A stretch of 64,000 nucleotides of DNA from Streptomyces ruber (GTDB lineage Bacteria; Actinomycetota; Actinomycetes; Streptomycetales; Streptomycetaceae). Each line of letters opens with the position of its first letter. Position 1 is the first letter of the stretch. This document shows positions 1 through 8,512 of this stretch, piece after piece. A program made the position numbers and the translations under genes. A model generated the notes under the pieces. That model was not told the DNA's origin. It saw only the letters and a program-made list of their open reading frames with translations, and searched no databases. Location: the NCBI RefSeq assembly GCF_014648075.1, contig NZ_BMQK01000006.1:1-64000 (forward strand), read 5' to 3'.

Positions 1-341
1 GCCGCATGATCGAGATCCGCAAGCAGAACCCCGCCTTCGGCCTCGGCTCCTACACCGAACTGTCCTCCTCCAACCCCGCCGTCCTCGCCTTCCTGCGCGA
101 GGCGCCCGCCACGGAGGAGGGCGGCGACGACCTGGTCCTGTGCGTGCACAACTTCTCCCGCTTCGCCCAGCCCACCGAGCTCGACCTGCGCGCCTTCGAC
201 GGCCGTCGTCCCGTCGAGCTCATCGGCGGGGTCCGCTTCCCCGCCATCGGTGAACTGCCGTACCTGCTCACCCTCGCGGGCCACGGCTTCTACTGGTTCC
301 GGCTTTCCCGAGTCGCTCCCCACGCCCGCCGGGGACGTTGA
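1..341 (+). CDS. treS: Trehalose synthase / maltosyltransferase-type GH13 enzyme, C-terminal part
   Basis: This is the last 113 or so codons of a gene that begins left of the window. The residues (IEIRKQNPAFGLGSY and then a beta-rich tail ending in a GFYWFRL stretch) match the C-terminal beta-sandwich domain of TreS, which interconverts maltose and trehalose. The catalytic barrel lies outside the window. It is followed at once by maltokinase and glgB, the usual streptomycete GlgE-pathway order. The stop is TGA at 339-341. Confidence 0.88.
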   Translation, partial: RMIEIRKQNPAFGLGSYTELSSSNPAVLAFLREAPATEEGGDDLVLCVHNFSRFAQPTELDLRAFDGRRPVELIGGVRFPAIGELPYLLTLAGHGFYWFRLSRVAPHARRGR

Positions 342-369
342 GCGAGTGGGCCCGAAAGGACGCGTCATC

Positions 370-1731
370 ATGGCGAAGACCGAGACCGTGTCGCTCCGTC
401 CACGGAACCCCGGCACCGTCCATCCCATGGCCTCGCTGCGGGGTCTGCTGTGCGAGTGGCTGCCGCGGCAGCGCTGGTTCGCGGGCAAGGACCGGCCCGT
501 CACCGACGTGTCGCTGCTGTCGATGACGGAGCTGTATCCGGGGTGCCTGCACCTGCTGGTGCGCGCCGAGCACGCCACGCCGCCGCCCTCCCTCGGCGCC
601 CTGCCGTCCGGTGACTGCTACCAGCTGCTGCTCGGCGTGCGGGAACGGCTGTCGCCCGCGCTCCGGGACGCCTTCGTCGGCATCGCCGAGGAAGGACCCC
701 TGGCGGGCCTCGCGGTCTACGACGCGCTGCACGACCCCCGGTCGGCGACGCTGCTCCTGGAGCGGCTGCGGCGCCCCGGCACGACGGGCCCGCTGCACTT
801 CGAGAAGGACCCGGCGGTGCCGCTGCCCGCCGGACTGGCGCCCCGGCTGCTCGACGCGGAGCAGTCCAACACCTCGATCGTCTACGGCGACGCGTACATC
901 CTGAAGCTGTTCCGCCGCATCCAGCCCGGCGTCAACCCGGACCTGGAGGTACCGCTCGCGCTCGCCCGGCAGCGCTGCGCCCGGGTGCCCGCGCCGGTGG
1001 CGTGGATCAGGACCACCCAGCCGCAGGACGCCACCCTCGGTGTTCTCCAGCCGTTCCTGCCCGACGCCGCCGACGGCTGGACCCTCGCCCTGCGCGCGCT
1101 CGCCTCGGGCTGCGACTTCACGGCCCAGGCGTACGAGCTGGGGCGGGCCACGGCGGAGGTGCACCTGGCGCTGGCCATGGCCTTCCCCGCCGACGCGCAC
1201 GGCGAGAACGGGCCTCTCGCGCAGGTGATGGCCGGGCGGCTCGGCCCGGCCGCGCGGTGCGTCCCCGCGCTGGAGCCGTACCTGCCGGGGCTGCGGGCCG
1301 CCTTCGAGACGTTCGGCGCGTGCCGGGCCGGCCGCCCGGTGCAGCGGATCCACGGCGATCTGCACCTCGGGCAGGTGCTGCGGGCCGGGAGCGGGTGGTT
1401 CGTCATCGACTTCGAGGGCGAGCCGTCCCGGCCGCTCGCCGAGCGCCGCAGCGCCGAGTCGCCCGTGCGCGACGTCGCGGGCATGCTGCGGTCCTTCGAC
1501 TACGCGGCGCGCACCCGCTGGCCCTGGCGCCCCGAATGGGCCGAGCGCTGCCGTGCGGCGTTCTGCGCGGGTTACGCGGCCGGATCCGGCTGGGACCCGC
1601 GCGCCGAACCCGGACTTCTCCGCGCCTATGAGACCGACAGGGCGGTGTACGAGGTCGTCTACGAGGCCCGGCACCGCCCCGACTGGCTCCCCGTACCGAT
1701 GGCGGCGATCCGCCGGCTCGCCGTCCCCTAG
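370..1731 (+). CDS. pep2: Maltokinase (Pep2/Mak)
   Basis: A 453-aa protein that phosphorylates maltose with ATP to maltose-1-phosphate, the donor used by GlgE for alpha-glucan synthesis. It carries the aminoglycoside-phosphotransferase-like signature: catalytic loop HGDLHLGQVL (about residue 330) and metal-binding VIDFEGEP (about residue 350). The N-terminal WLPRQRWFAGK motif is typical of maltokinases. The reading frame is open from 250, but ATG 370 with GAAAGGA about 9 nt upstream is the likely start. It lies 28 nt after treS and just ahead of glgB, so the three genes are probably co-transcribed. Confidence 0.93.
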   Translation: MAKTETVSLRPRNPGTVHPMASLRGLLCEWLPRQRWFAGKDRPVTDVSLLSMTELYPGCLHLLVRAEHATPPPSLGALPSGDCYQLLLGVRERLSPALRDAFVGIAEEGPLAGLAVYDALHDPRSATLLLERLRRPGTTGPLHFEKDPAVPLPAGLAPRLLDAEQSNTSIVYGDAYILKLFRRIQPGVNPDLEVPLALARQRCARVPAPVAWIRTTQPQDATLGVLQPFLPDAADGWTLALRALASGCDFTAQAYELGRATAEVHLALAMAFPADAHGENGPLAQVMAGRLGPAARCVPALEPYLPGLRAAFETFGACRAGRPVQRIHGDLHLGQVLRAGSGWFVIDFEGEPSRPLAERRSAESPVRDVAGMLRSFDYAARTRWPWRPEWAERCRAAFCAGYAAGSGWDPRAEPGLLRAYETDRAVYEVVYEARHRPDWLPVPMAAIRRLAVP

Positions 1732-1743
1732 GAGGCTGACACC

Positions 1744-3984
1744 GTGGCACTGCGTGATCCCCTGCTGTCCGAGACCGCCGACGGGGCGCGCCCCTCACGC
1801 CGGTCGCGCGGGCGCTCCCCCGCTCCGGCGCCGCTCCAGGCCGCGCCCCTGGACCCGGGCGACCGCGAGCGCCTGCTGTCGGGCCGTCATCACGACCCGC
1901 ACGCCCTGCTCGGCGCGCACCCGGGCCCGGGCGGCGTGACGTTCCGCGCGCTGCGCCCCTTCGCGAGCGGGGTGAGCGTCGTGGTGGGCAGGCGGGTCAC
2001 ACCGCTGCGCTCCGAGGGCGACGGCCTGTTCGCGGCCGTCCTGCCGCTGGACGCGGTCCCCGCGTACACGCTGCGGGTGGCCTACGGGGACGACGTGCAC
2101 AAGGTGCACGACCCGTACCGCTTCCTGCCCGCGCTCGGCGAGCTCGACCTGCACCTGATCGGGGAGGGACGGCACGAGCAGCTGTGGCAGGCGCTCGGCG
2201 CGCGGGTCATGGAGCACGGGGGCGTGACCGGCACCCGCTTCACCGTGTGGGCGCCGAACGCGGAGGGGGTGCGGGTCGCCGGGGAGTTCAACCACTGGGA
2301 CGGCACCGCGTTCCCGATGCGCTCGCTCGGCGCGTCGGGCGTGTGGGAGCTGTTCCTGCCCGAGGTCGGCGAGGGCGCGCGGTACAAGTTCGAGATCGCC
2401 ACCCGGCACGGCACCCGGCTGCTCAAGATCGACCCGATGGCGCGGCGGACCGAGACCCCGCCCGCGACGGCGTCGGTGGTCACCGCGAGCGACTACGCGT
2501 GGGGCGACGCGGAGTGGCTGGCGCGCCGCGCGGAGGTGCCCGTGCACCGGGCGCCGTTCTCGGTGTACGAGGTGCACCTGCCGTCCTGGCGGCCCGGCCT
2601 CACCTACCGGGGACTCGCCGAGCAGCTCCCGGCGTACGTCAAGGACCTCGGCTTCACCCACGTGGAGCTCATGCCGGTCGCCGAGCACCCCTTCGGCGGG
2701 TCCTGGGGTTACCAGGTCACCGGTTTCTACGCGCCCACCGCACGGCTCGGCACGCCCGACGACTTCAAGCACCTCGTCGACTCGCTGCACCGGGCCGGCA
2801 TCGGCGTGATCATGGACTGGGTGCCCGCGCACTTCCCCAAGGACGACTGGGCGCTCGCCCGGTACGACGGGTACCCGCTGTACGAGCCGGGCGACGCGCG
2901 GCGGGCCGAGCACCCCGACTGGGGCACGTACGAGTTCGACCTGGCCCGCACCGAGGTGCGGAACTTCCTGGTGGCGAACGCGGTCTACTGGTGCGAGGAG
3001 TTCCACATCGACGGCCTGCGCGTGGACGCCGTCGCCTCGATGCTCTACCTGGACTACTCGCGCGAGGACGGCCAGTGGGAGTCCAACGCGCACGGCGGGC
3101 GCGCGGACCTCGCCGCGGTGGCGTTCCTGCAGGAGATGAACGCCACGCTGTACCGCAGGGTGCCCGGCGTGGTCACCATCGCGGAGGAGTCCACCGACTG
3201 GGGCGGGGTGACCCGGCCCACCGACAGCGGCGGCCTGGGGTTCGGGCTGAAGTGGAACATGGGCTGGATGCACGACTCGCTCGAGTACATGGGCAAGGAC
3301 CCGGTCCACCGCAAGTACCACCACGACGAGATGACCTTCTCGATGGTGTACGCGTACAGCGAGAACTACGTCCTGCCGATCTCGCACGACGAGGTCGTCC
3401 ACGGCAAGCAGGCCCTCGTCTCCAAGATGCCCGGCGACTGGTGGCAGCGGCGCGCGAACCACCGCGCCTACCTCGGCTTCATGTGGGCCCACCCCGGCAA
3501 GCAGCTCCTCTTCATGGGCCAGGAGTTCGCGCAGGGGGGCGAATGGTCGGTGGAGCACGGCCCCGAATGGTGGCTCACCGACCCCTCCTACGAGGCCGAA
3601 CCCGACCACCGCGGCGTCCGTGACCTGGTCCGCGACCTCAACGGCCTCTACCGCCGCACCCCGGCCCTCTGGCAGCGCGACACCGACCCGGGCGGTTTCC
3701 GCTGGGTGTCGGTCGACGCGGGTGACGACAACGTCCTCGCGTTCCTCCGGTACGACGACGAGGGCTCGCCCCTGCTGGCCGTCTCCCACTTCTCCCCCGC
3801 GGTCCGCCACGACCACCGGCTCGCCGTCGGCGAGGACGTCGCCGCCTGGCAGGAGGTCCTCAACACGGACGCGGTGGCCTACGGTGGCGGTGGGGTCGTC
3901 AACCCGGACCCGGTCAAGCCGGAGGAGGGTTCGCTGCGGCTCACGCTGCCGCCCCTGGCCACGGTGTGGCTGCGGCCCGCCTGA
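1744..3984 (+). CDS. glgB: 1,4-alpha-glucan branching enzyme
   Basis: A 746-aa cytoplasmic GH13 enzyme that introduces alpha-1,6 branches into alpha-glucan. The N-terminal CBM48-like domains (about 40-250) contain WAPNAEGVRVAGEFNHWDG. The barrel shows the four GH13 regions: MDWVPAHFP, GLRVDAVASM (nucleophile Asp), TIAEESTDWGG (acid/base Glu) and LPISHDEVVHGK. The length is normal for GlgB. The start is GTG 1744 behind AGGAGG (about 1730-1735), which overlaps the maltokinase stop, so translation is probably coupled. It completes a treS-pep2-glgB module. Confidence 0.96.
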   Translation: MALRDPLLSETADGARPSRRSRGRSPAPAPLQAAPLDPGDRERLLSGRHHDPHALLGAHPGPGGVTFRALRPFASGVSVVVGRRVTPLRSEGDGLFAAVLPLDAVPAYTLRVAYGDDVHKVHDPYRFLPALGELDLHLIGEGRHEQLWQALGARVMEHGGVTGTRFTVWAPNAEGVRVAGEFNHWDGTAFPMRSLGASGVWELFLPEVGEGARYKFEIATRHGTRLLKIDPMARRTETPPATASVVTASDYAWGDAEWLARRAEVPVHRAPFSVYEVHLPSWRPGLTYRGLAEQLPAYVKDLGFTHVELMPVAEHPFGGSWGYQVTGFYAPTARLGTPDDFKHLVDSLHRAGIGVIMDWVPAHFPKDDWALARYDGYPLYEPGDARRAEHPDWGTYEFDLARTEVRNFLVANAVYWCEEFHIDGLRVDAVASMLYLDYSREDGQWESNAHGGRADLAAVAFLQEMNATLYRRVPGVVTIAEESTDWGGVTRPTDSGGLGFGLKWNMGWMHDSLEYMGKDPVHRKYHHDEMTFSMVYAYSENYVLPISHDEVVHGKQALVSKMPGDWWQRRANHRAYLGFMWAHPGKQLLFMGQEFAQGGEWSVEHGPEWWLTDPSYEAEPDHRGVRDLVRDLNGLYRRTPALWQRDTDPGGFRWVSVDAGDDNVLAFLRYDDEGSPLLAVSHFSPAVRHDHRLAVGEDVAAWQEVLNTDAVAYGGGGVVNPDPVKPEEGSLRLTLPPLATVWLRPA

Positions 3985-4092
3985 CCCGATGCGCACAGGT
4001 GTCCGACGGCCCCACCTGGGCACACGGGGAGGCGTACGGGCGGCGGACTGGTGCCGCCGACCTGCGTCTCCCTGAGGAAAAGGCGGAAACAC

Positions 4093-5181
4093 GTGCGCAC
4101 CGTTGGCGTCGAAGAGGAACTGCTGCTGGTCGATCCGGAGACCGGCGAACCGAAGGCCCTGTCCACGGCCGTCCTGGCGCGTGCCGCGCACACCGGTTCC
4201 GGCGACGACGTGTTCGAGGAGGAGCTGCACCAGCAGCAGCTCGAGTTCGCCACCCACCCGCAGTCCGACATGCGGGACATCGCCACGGAGATCGTGCGGT
4301 GCCGCAAGGAGGCCGCACGGCTCGCCGGCGAGTTCGGGGCCTCGGTGGTGGCGCTCGGCACGTCACCGCTGCCGGCCAGGCCCGCGATCACCGTGAACAA
4401 CCGGTACGCGTGGATGGTCGAGCAGTTCGGGCTGCCGACGCAGGAGCAGCTGGTGTGCGGCTGTCACGTGCACGTGTCGGTGGAGTCGGACGAGGAGGGC
4501 GTCGCGGTCATCGACCGGATCCGTCCCTGGCTGCCGATCCTGACCGCGCTGAGCGCGAACTCGCCCTTCTGGTACGGCAGGGACAGCCACTACGACAGCT
4601 ACCGCAACCGGGTCTGGGAGCGCTGGCCGTCCGCGGGGCCGACCGAGCTGTTCGGCTCGGGCGAGATGTACCACCGGCGGGTCGCCGACATGGTGGCCAC
4701 GGGCGTCATCCGCGACGAGGGCATGATCTACTTCGACGCCCGCCTCGCCAAGAAGTACCCGACGGTCGAGATCCGGGTCTCGGACGTGTGCCTGCACGCG
4801 GACACCGCGGTGCTCGTCGCCACCCTGATACGGGGGCTCGTCGAGACGGCCGCCCGCGAGTGGCGCGAGGGCCGGCAGCCCCTGGACCACAGTGTGAGCC
4901 TGCTGCGGCTCGCCACGTTCCGGGCCGCCCGCTCGGGCGTGTCGGAGGAGCTGCTGCATCCGCTGGCCATGCGTCCCATGCCCGCCGAGGACGTGGTGCG
5001 CGCCCTGCTGGAGCACGTCGAGGACGCCCTGAAGGACACCGGCGACCTGGAGCGGGCCCGGGAGAGCGCGGCCCGGGTGCTGCGACGGGGCAACGGCGCG
5101 CGGGTGCAGCGCGAGGAGCTGGCGCGCAGCGGCGACCTGGGCGAGGTGGTCGCGGCCTGCGTGCGGCACACGCAGGAGTGA
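4093..5181 (+). CDS. YbdK-type carboxylate-amine ligase (glutamate-cysteine ligase family 2)
   Basis: A 362-aa ATP-grasp-like ligase of the YbdK/GCS2 family, whose members join an amino acid carboxyl group to an amine, classically Glu plus Cys. The family N-terminus is visible (RTVGVEEELLLVDPETGEP, then EEELHQQQLEFAT), as are CGCHVHVSVES and the catalytic-region motif IEIRVSDVC-like VEIRVSDVC. The frame is open from 4051, but GTG 4093 preceded by GAGGAAAAGG gives the family-typical N-terminus. A mycothiol-producing actinomycete does not need glutathione, so the true substrate is uncertain. Confidence 0.85.
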   Translation: MRTVGVEEELLLVDPETGEPKALSTAVLARAAHTGSGDDVFEEELHQQQLEFATHPQSDMRDIATEIVRCRKEAARLAGEFGASVVALGTSPLPARPAITVNNRYAWMVEQFGLPTQEQLVCGCHVHVSVESDEEGVAVIDRIRPWLPILTALSANSPFWYGRDSHYDSYRNRVWERWPSAGPTELFGSGEMYHRRVADMVATGVIRDEGMIYFDARLAKKYPTVEIRVSDVCLHADTAVLVATLIRGLVETAAREWREGRQPLDHSVSLLRLATFRAARSGVSEELLHPLAMRPMPAEDVVRALLEHVEDALKDTGDLERARESAARVLRRGNGARVQREELARSGDLGEVVAACVRHTQE

Positions 5182-5182
5182 C

Positions 5183-5249
5183 ACGCCGGCCCGGTGCCGT
5201 TCCCTGGGTTCGGGACCCGGCGCGTCCAGGGGGCGCCCGGGCCCGGCGT
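5183..5249. terminator. Stem-loop between convergent genes
   Basis: The arms at 5183-5198 (acgccggcccggtgcc) and 5232-5249 are near-perfect reverse complements with one bulge. A smaller GGGT/ACCC hairpin sits in the loop. It lies just after the ligase stop and before the 3' end of the opposite-strand gene, consistent with a bidirectional terminator. There is no U tract, as is usual at this GC content. Confidence 0.5.
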
Positions 5250-5269
5250 ACGGCTTCCCGGCACGGGGC

Positions 5270-5503
5270 TCAGAGCATCAGGACGACGGCGTAGGCCACG
5301 AAGAAGGCCGCGACCATCACGGCGAGGACGATGATCAGGGTCAGGGGCCCCTTGGCCCAGCCGGTGGGCGGGTTGTGCGTCTCCCGGGGAAGCGCCCCGG
5401 ACATGCTGCTCTCCCCGGGCGGCGTCTCCCCGGGGGGCACGCCTCCGCCGGGTTCGAGGCCGGTGGCGCGCTCAGGCTGCGGATCAGGGTTCGGAGTGCT
5501 CAT
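5270..5503 (-). CDS. Small membrane protein, DUF6480-like
   Basis: A 77-aa protein with a Pro/Gly-rich hydrophilic N-terminus (LEPGGGVPPGETPPGESSMS, then RETHNPP) and one C-terminal membrane helix (LTLIIVLAVMVAAFFVAYAVV). I recognise this layout from streptomycete DUF6480 proteins, whose function is unknown. The frame extends 16 codons further upstream, but ATG 5503 gives the expected start, with a G-rich stretch just ahead. It is probably a monotopic membrane peptide with its N-terminus in the cytoplasm. Confidence 0.75.
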   Translation of the reverse strand: MSTPNPDPQPERATGLEPGGGVPPGETPPGESSMSGALPRETHNPPTGWAKGPLTLIIVLAVMVAAFFVAYAVVLML

Positions 5504-5565
5504 GCCCCCACGAGTTCCCCGCTCGGAGCGGAGGACTCGGACGAGTCGCACGGACCCGCGGGCCG

Positions 5566-6093
5566 TCAGCCCGGCCCCTGCTCCGCCTCATGTCCGAGGA
5601 AGCGGCTGATCTGGCCGGCCAGGCCCTCGCCGGCCGTGTCGCCGCCGCCCGGCCCCCAGGCTCCCGCGGGTGCGTCGACAGCGCCCGCCCACAGGTACCG
5701 CCGGCCCCAGTCGTCGTCCGTGCGCGGCTGGACCTGGATGTCCAGCCTGCCGAGACCGGCGTCCGCCGCCGCGGCGTACACGACGGCCGTGACGCGGCGC
5801 AGCGGGTACAGGTCGAAGCCCTCGACGAACTGTGAGTTCCGCCAGTCCAGCAGGGCGCCCTCGCCGTCGTCCCCGGCGCGCACGTCGATCTGCCCGTCCT
5901 CCAGGTGGACGCCGTGCACGGCGCCCGTCCGGTTCTCGACCGTCACCCGGAACCGGAAGTAGACCAGCCCCTCGGCCGCCTCGTCCCGGCCCCGCGGCGG
6001 CTCCGCACGCTCCACGCCGTGGACGCGTACGCGCAGGCCCGCGTGGGCTTCCTCGCACTCCTGCCAGTCCCCGATCACATTGGGCACGCGCAC
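5566..6093 (-). CDS. Hypothetical protein, beta-rich
   Basis: A 175-aa protein with no signal peptide or membrane segment. A stretch around residues 45-110 (VYFRFRVTVENRT, IDVRAGDD, RNSQFVEGF) reads like an immunoglobulin-like beta-sandwich of the kind seen in DUF4352 proteins. That similarity is weak and no function is inferred. The start is GTG 6093 behind a strong GGGAGGTG site about 9 nt upstream, so it is very likely expressed. It precedes the small DUF6480-like gene by 62 nt on the same strand. Confidence 0.7.
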   Translation of the reverse strand: MRVPNVIGDWQECEEAHAGLRVRVHGVERAEPPRGRDEAAEGLVYFRFRVTVENRTGAVHGVHLEDGQIDVRAGDDGEGALLDWRNSQFVEGFDLYPLRRVTAVVYAAAADAGLGRLDIQVQPRTDDDWGRRYLWAGAVDAPAGAWGPGGGDTAGEGLAGQISRFLGHEAEQGPG

Positions 6094-6411
6094 AGCTCTT
6101 CACCTCCCGCCCGGCGCAACGCATCTATCCACGCGGCCGACACGCTGTCAAACGGGACCGGGCGTCCCGTCGCGGCGGCGCGGCCGCCGCGCGGCGTGCG
6201 ATCATGCCGTGCGCTGCCGGGATGCCCCTGGCAAGGGCCGCGATCCCCGCTCCCACGTGCCACACATCACACGCCGGCCCGGACCTGGCGGGTACGGCCG
6301 GCAGTCCTCCGGCCCCCGGGAACCGCCCGGTGAGCCGCGCCGCGAGGGCACGCCGCAGGCACCTCGAAGGCGTACGCATGAGCGACGCACTAGTTGTCGA
6401 TTTCACCCACC

Positions 6412-6436
6412 GGAACCGGCCGCATGCGCTACGTTC
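6412..6436 (+). promoter_or_regulatory. Possible ECF-sigma (SigE-like) promoter
   Basis: GGAAC at 6412-6416 is separated by 15 nt from CGTTC at 6432-6436, resembling the GGAAC/CGTC layout of streptomycete SigE-type promoters. It lies about 60 nt upstream of the acyl-CoA ligase start. Apart from this, the 400-nt gap 6094-6495 shows no gene-like frame with a good ribosome site; the 29-codon frame from ATG 6379 has none. Confidence 0.3.
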
Positions 6437-6495
6437 GATCACCGCCGGTTCCCATCGGCGGCGGTGACCGGCAGGAAAGACAGAGGTTACGGCGC

Positions 6496-8412
6496 ATGCA
6501 GCCCTTCAGCACCGCCCCGCCCGCCGCCCCCGTCACGGGAGGCCTCGCCGACAGCCTCTTCGACCGGGCGAGCCGGGAACCCGGGCTGCCGCTGCTCTCC
6601 CGCCGCGCCGGGGACGGCGGCCCCTGGACCCAGGTGAGCGCGGCCGAGGTGCGGGACGAAGTGGTCGGCCTGGCCAAGGGGCTGGTGACCAGCGGGATAC
6701 GGCCGGGCGCCCGTGTCGCGATCATGGCGCGCACCCGGTACGAGTGGACGGTGCTCTGCCTCGCCCTGTGGACGGTGGGCGCGGAGGTCGTGCCCGTCCA
6801 TCCGGCGTCGTCGCGCGACCAGGTGGAGTGGATCCTCGGGGACGCGGGATGCGTCGGCGTCGTCGTCGAGGACGAGCAGGGCGCGATGACGGTCGGCTCG
6901 GTGTGCGGCCGGCTGCCCCGGCTGCGCCACGTGTGGCAGCTGGACGACGGGGCGCTGCCGCGGCTGGCGGAGGGCGGTGCGCTGCTGCCGGGGTCGGCCG
7001 TCGACTCGCTGCGCCGCATCGTGCCGCCGGACTCCCCCGCGGTGATCGCCTACACCTCCGGCACCAGCGGCCGCCCGAAGGGCTGCGTCCTCACCCACCG
7101 CGGGCTCGCCGCCCCCTGCGACACGCTGCTGGCCGGCTGGGGGCACACGACGGCGCCGCCCGGGGAACAGCCGTCGGTCCTCGCCTTCCTGCCCTTCTCC
7201 CACGTCTACGGGCTGATGGTGCAGGGGATCTGCCTGCGCGGCGGGCTGCTCATGGGACACGAGCCCGAGCCGCGCGAGGACGCCCTCGCCGCCGACCTCC
7301 TCACCTTCCGCCCCACCTTCGTCTTCGCCGTCCCCTCCGTCTTCGAGAAGCTGTACAAGAACATGCTCGGACGGGCCCGGGAGGCGGGCCGCGGCACGCT
7401 GTTCGAGCGCGCGGTCCGCACGGCACAGGACCACGCCGCGGCGGTCGAACGGCAGCGCCTGGGCCGTGGCCACGGTCCCGGGCCCGAACTGCGGTTGCAG
7501 CACGCCTTCTACGAACGGACCGTGTACCGCAGGCTGCGCGCCGCCCTGGGCGGGAGGGTGTGCGGCGCGGTGTCCGGGGGCTCGCCGCTGAGCCGTGAGA
7601 CGACCCTGTTCTTCTCGGGCATCGGCATCCCCGTCCACGACGGCTACGGCCTCACTGAGACCGGCGGCGGCGTCACGGCACAGCCGGTGGGCCGGGAGAA
7701 GGCCGGCACCGTGGGCCGTCCGCTGCCCGGCACGGAGATACGGGTCGCGGAGGACGGGGAGATCCTGGTGCGGGGCCCGTCGGTGTTCCGGGGCTACGCG
7801 GGCGACGAGGGAGCCACCCGGGCGGCGTTCAGGGACGGCTGGCTCGCCACGGGGGACATCGGGCGGTTCGACGCCGAGGGCTACCTGTCGATCACGGGGC
7901 GCAAGAAGGACGTCGTCGTCACCAGCGGCGGCCGGAGCGTGGCACCGGCGCCGCTGGAGGAGCGCCTGCGCATGCACCCGCTGGTCCACCAGGCCGTCGT
8001 CGTGGGCGACGACCGGCCCTGCGTGGGTGCCCTGATCACGCTCGACCCCGACTTCGTGGCGCACTGGCGCCGCGCCCGCTCCGGCCGCGGCGGGCGCCGG
8101 GAACGGGACGAGCGGGAGGAGCTCGAGGAGAACGCGCTGCGGCGGGAGGTACGGCGCGCCGTCGCCGCCGCCAACAGCACGGTGTCGCGCGCGGAGTCCA
8201 TCCGGGTGTTCCGCGTCCTGCCGCAGCCCTTCGACACGGCCGGCGGACTGCTGACCCCCTCGATGAAGCTGCGCAGGGACGTCATCGTCCGGCGGTACGC
8301 CGAGGAGATCGACGCCATGTACGCGGCGTCCCCGCGCGCGGCCCGCGAGCCGCTCCCGGACGCGTCGGCGAGCTGGGACGACGCCGACGACGTGTTCCGC
8401 CCCGCGCGCTGA
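6496..8412 (+). CDS. AMP-dependent long-chain fatty-acid-CoA ligase
   Basis: A 638-aa ANL-superfamily adenylate-forming enzyme, probably activating long-chain fatty acids to acyl-CoA with ATP. Core motifs are complete: P-loop YTSGTSGRPKG (about residue 186), GYGLTETGGG (about 382), DGWLATGDIG and the hinge/A8 motif ITGRKKDVVVTSGG (about 465). The long insertion before GYGLTE resembles eukaryote-like FACL/FadD15 enzymes. ATG 6496 follows cagaggttac; the frame is open from 6394 without a better start. It lies alone and downstream of a possible ECF promoter. Chain-length preference cannot be read. Confidence 0.9.
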   Translation: MQPFSTAPPAAPVTGGLADSLFDRASREPGLPLLSRRAGDGGPWTQVSAAEVRDEVVGLAKGLVTSGIRPGARVAIMARTRYEWTVLCLALWTVGAEVVPVHPASSRDQVEWILGDAGCVGVVVEDEQGAMTVGSVCGRLPRLRHVWQLDDGALPRLAEGGALLPGSAVDSLRRIVPPDSPAVIAYTSGTSGRPKGCVLTHRGLAAPCDTLLAGWGHTTAPPGEQPSVLAFLPFSHVYGLMVQGICLRGGLLMGHEPEPREDALAADLLTFRPTFVFAVPSVFEKLYKNMLGRAREAGRGTLFERAVRTAQDHAAAVERQRLGRGHGPGPELRLQHAFYERTVYRRLRAALGGRVCGAVSGGSPLSRETTLFFSGIGIPVHDGYGLTETGGGVTAQPVGREKAGTVGRPLPGTEIRVAEDGEILVRGPSVFRGYAGDEGATRAAFRDGWLATGDIGRFDAEGYLSITGRKKDVVVTSGGRSVAPAPLEERLRMHPLVHQAVVVGDDRPCVGALITLDPDFVAHWRRARSGRGGRRERDEREELEENALRREVRRAVAAANSTVSRAESIRVFRVLPQPFDTAGGLLTPSMKLRRDVIVRRYAEEIDAMYAASPRAAREPLPDASASWDDADDVFRPAR

Positions 8413-8512
8413 CGGGATCCGCCGCCGGGTCCCTCCGGATGCGCCGACCCACCGGGGTGGCGCATTCTTGCTGAAACGGTGGGCCGACCGCACCGGGACG
8501 AGAGCGGGAACG

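Noticed and set aside
268..1674. Long minus-strand frame antisense to maltokinase
   Set aside because: Arg/Gly/Pro-rich composition typical of the antisense of a GC-rich gene, with no family motif or ribosome site.
1795..4257. 820-codon minus-strand frame antisense to glgB
   Set aside because: It mirrors glgB codons and crosses an intergenic gap; the plus-strand gene has all GH13 motifs.
6379..6467. 29-codon frame before the acyl-CoA ligase gene
   Set aside because: No ribosome site, and it overlaps the better-supported promoter-like sequence.
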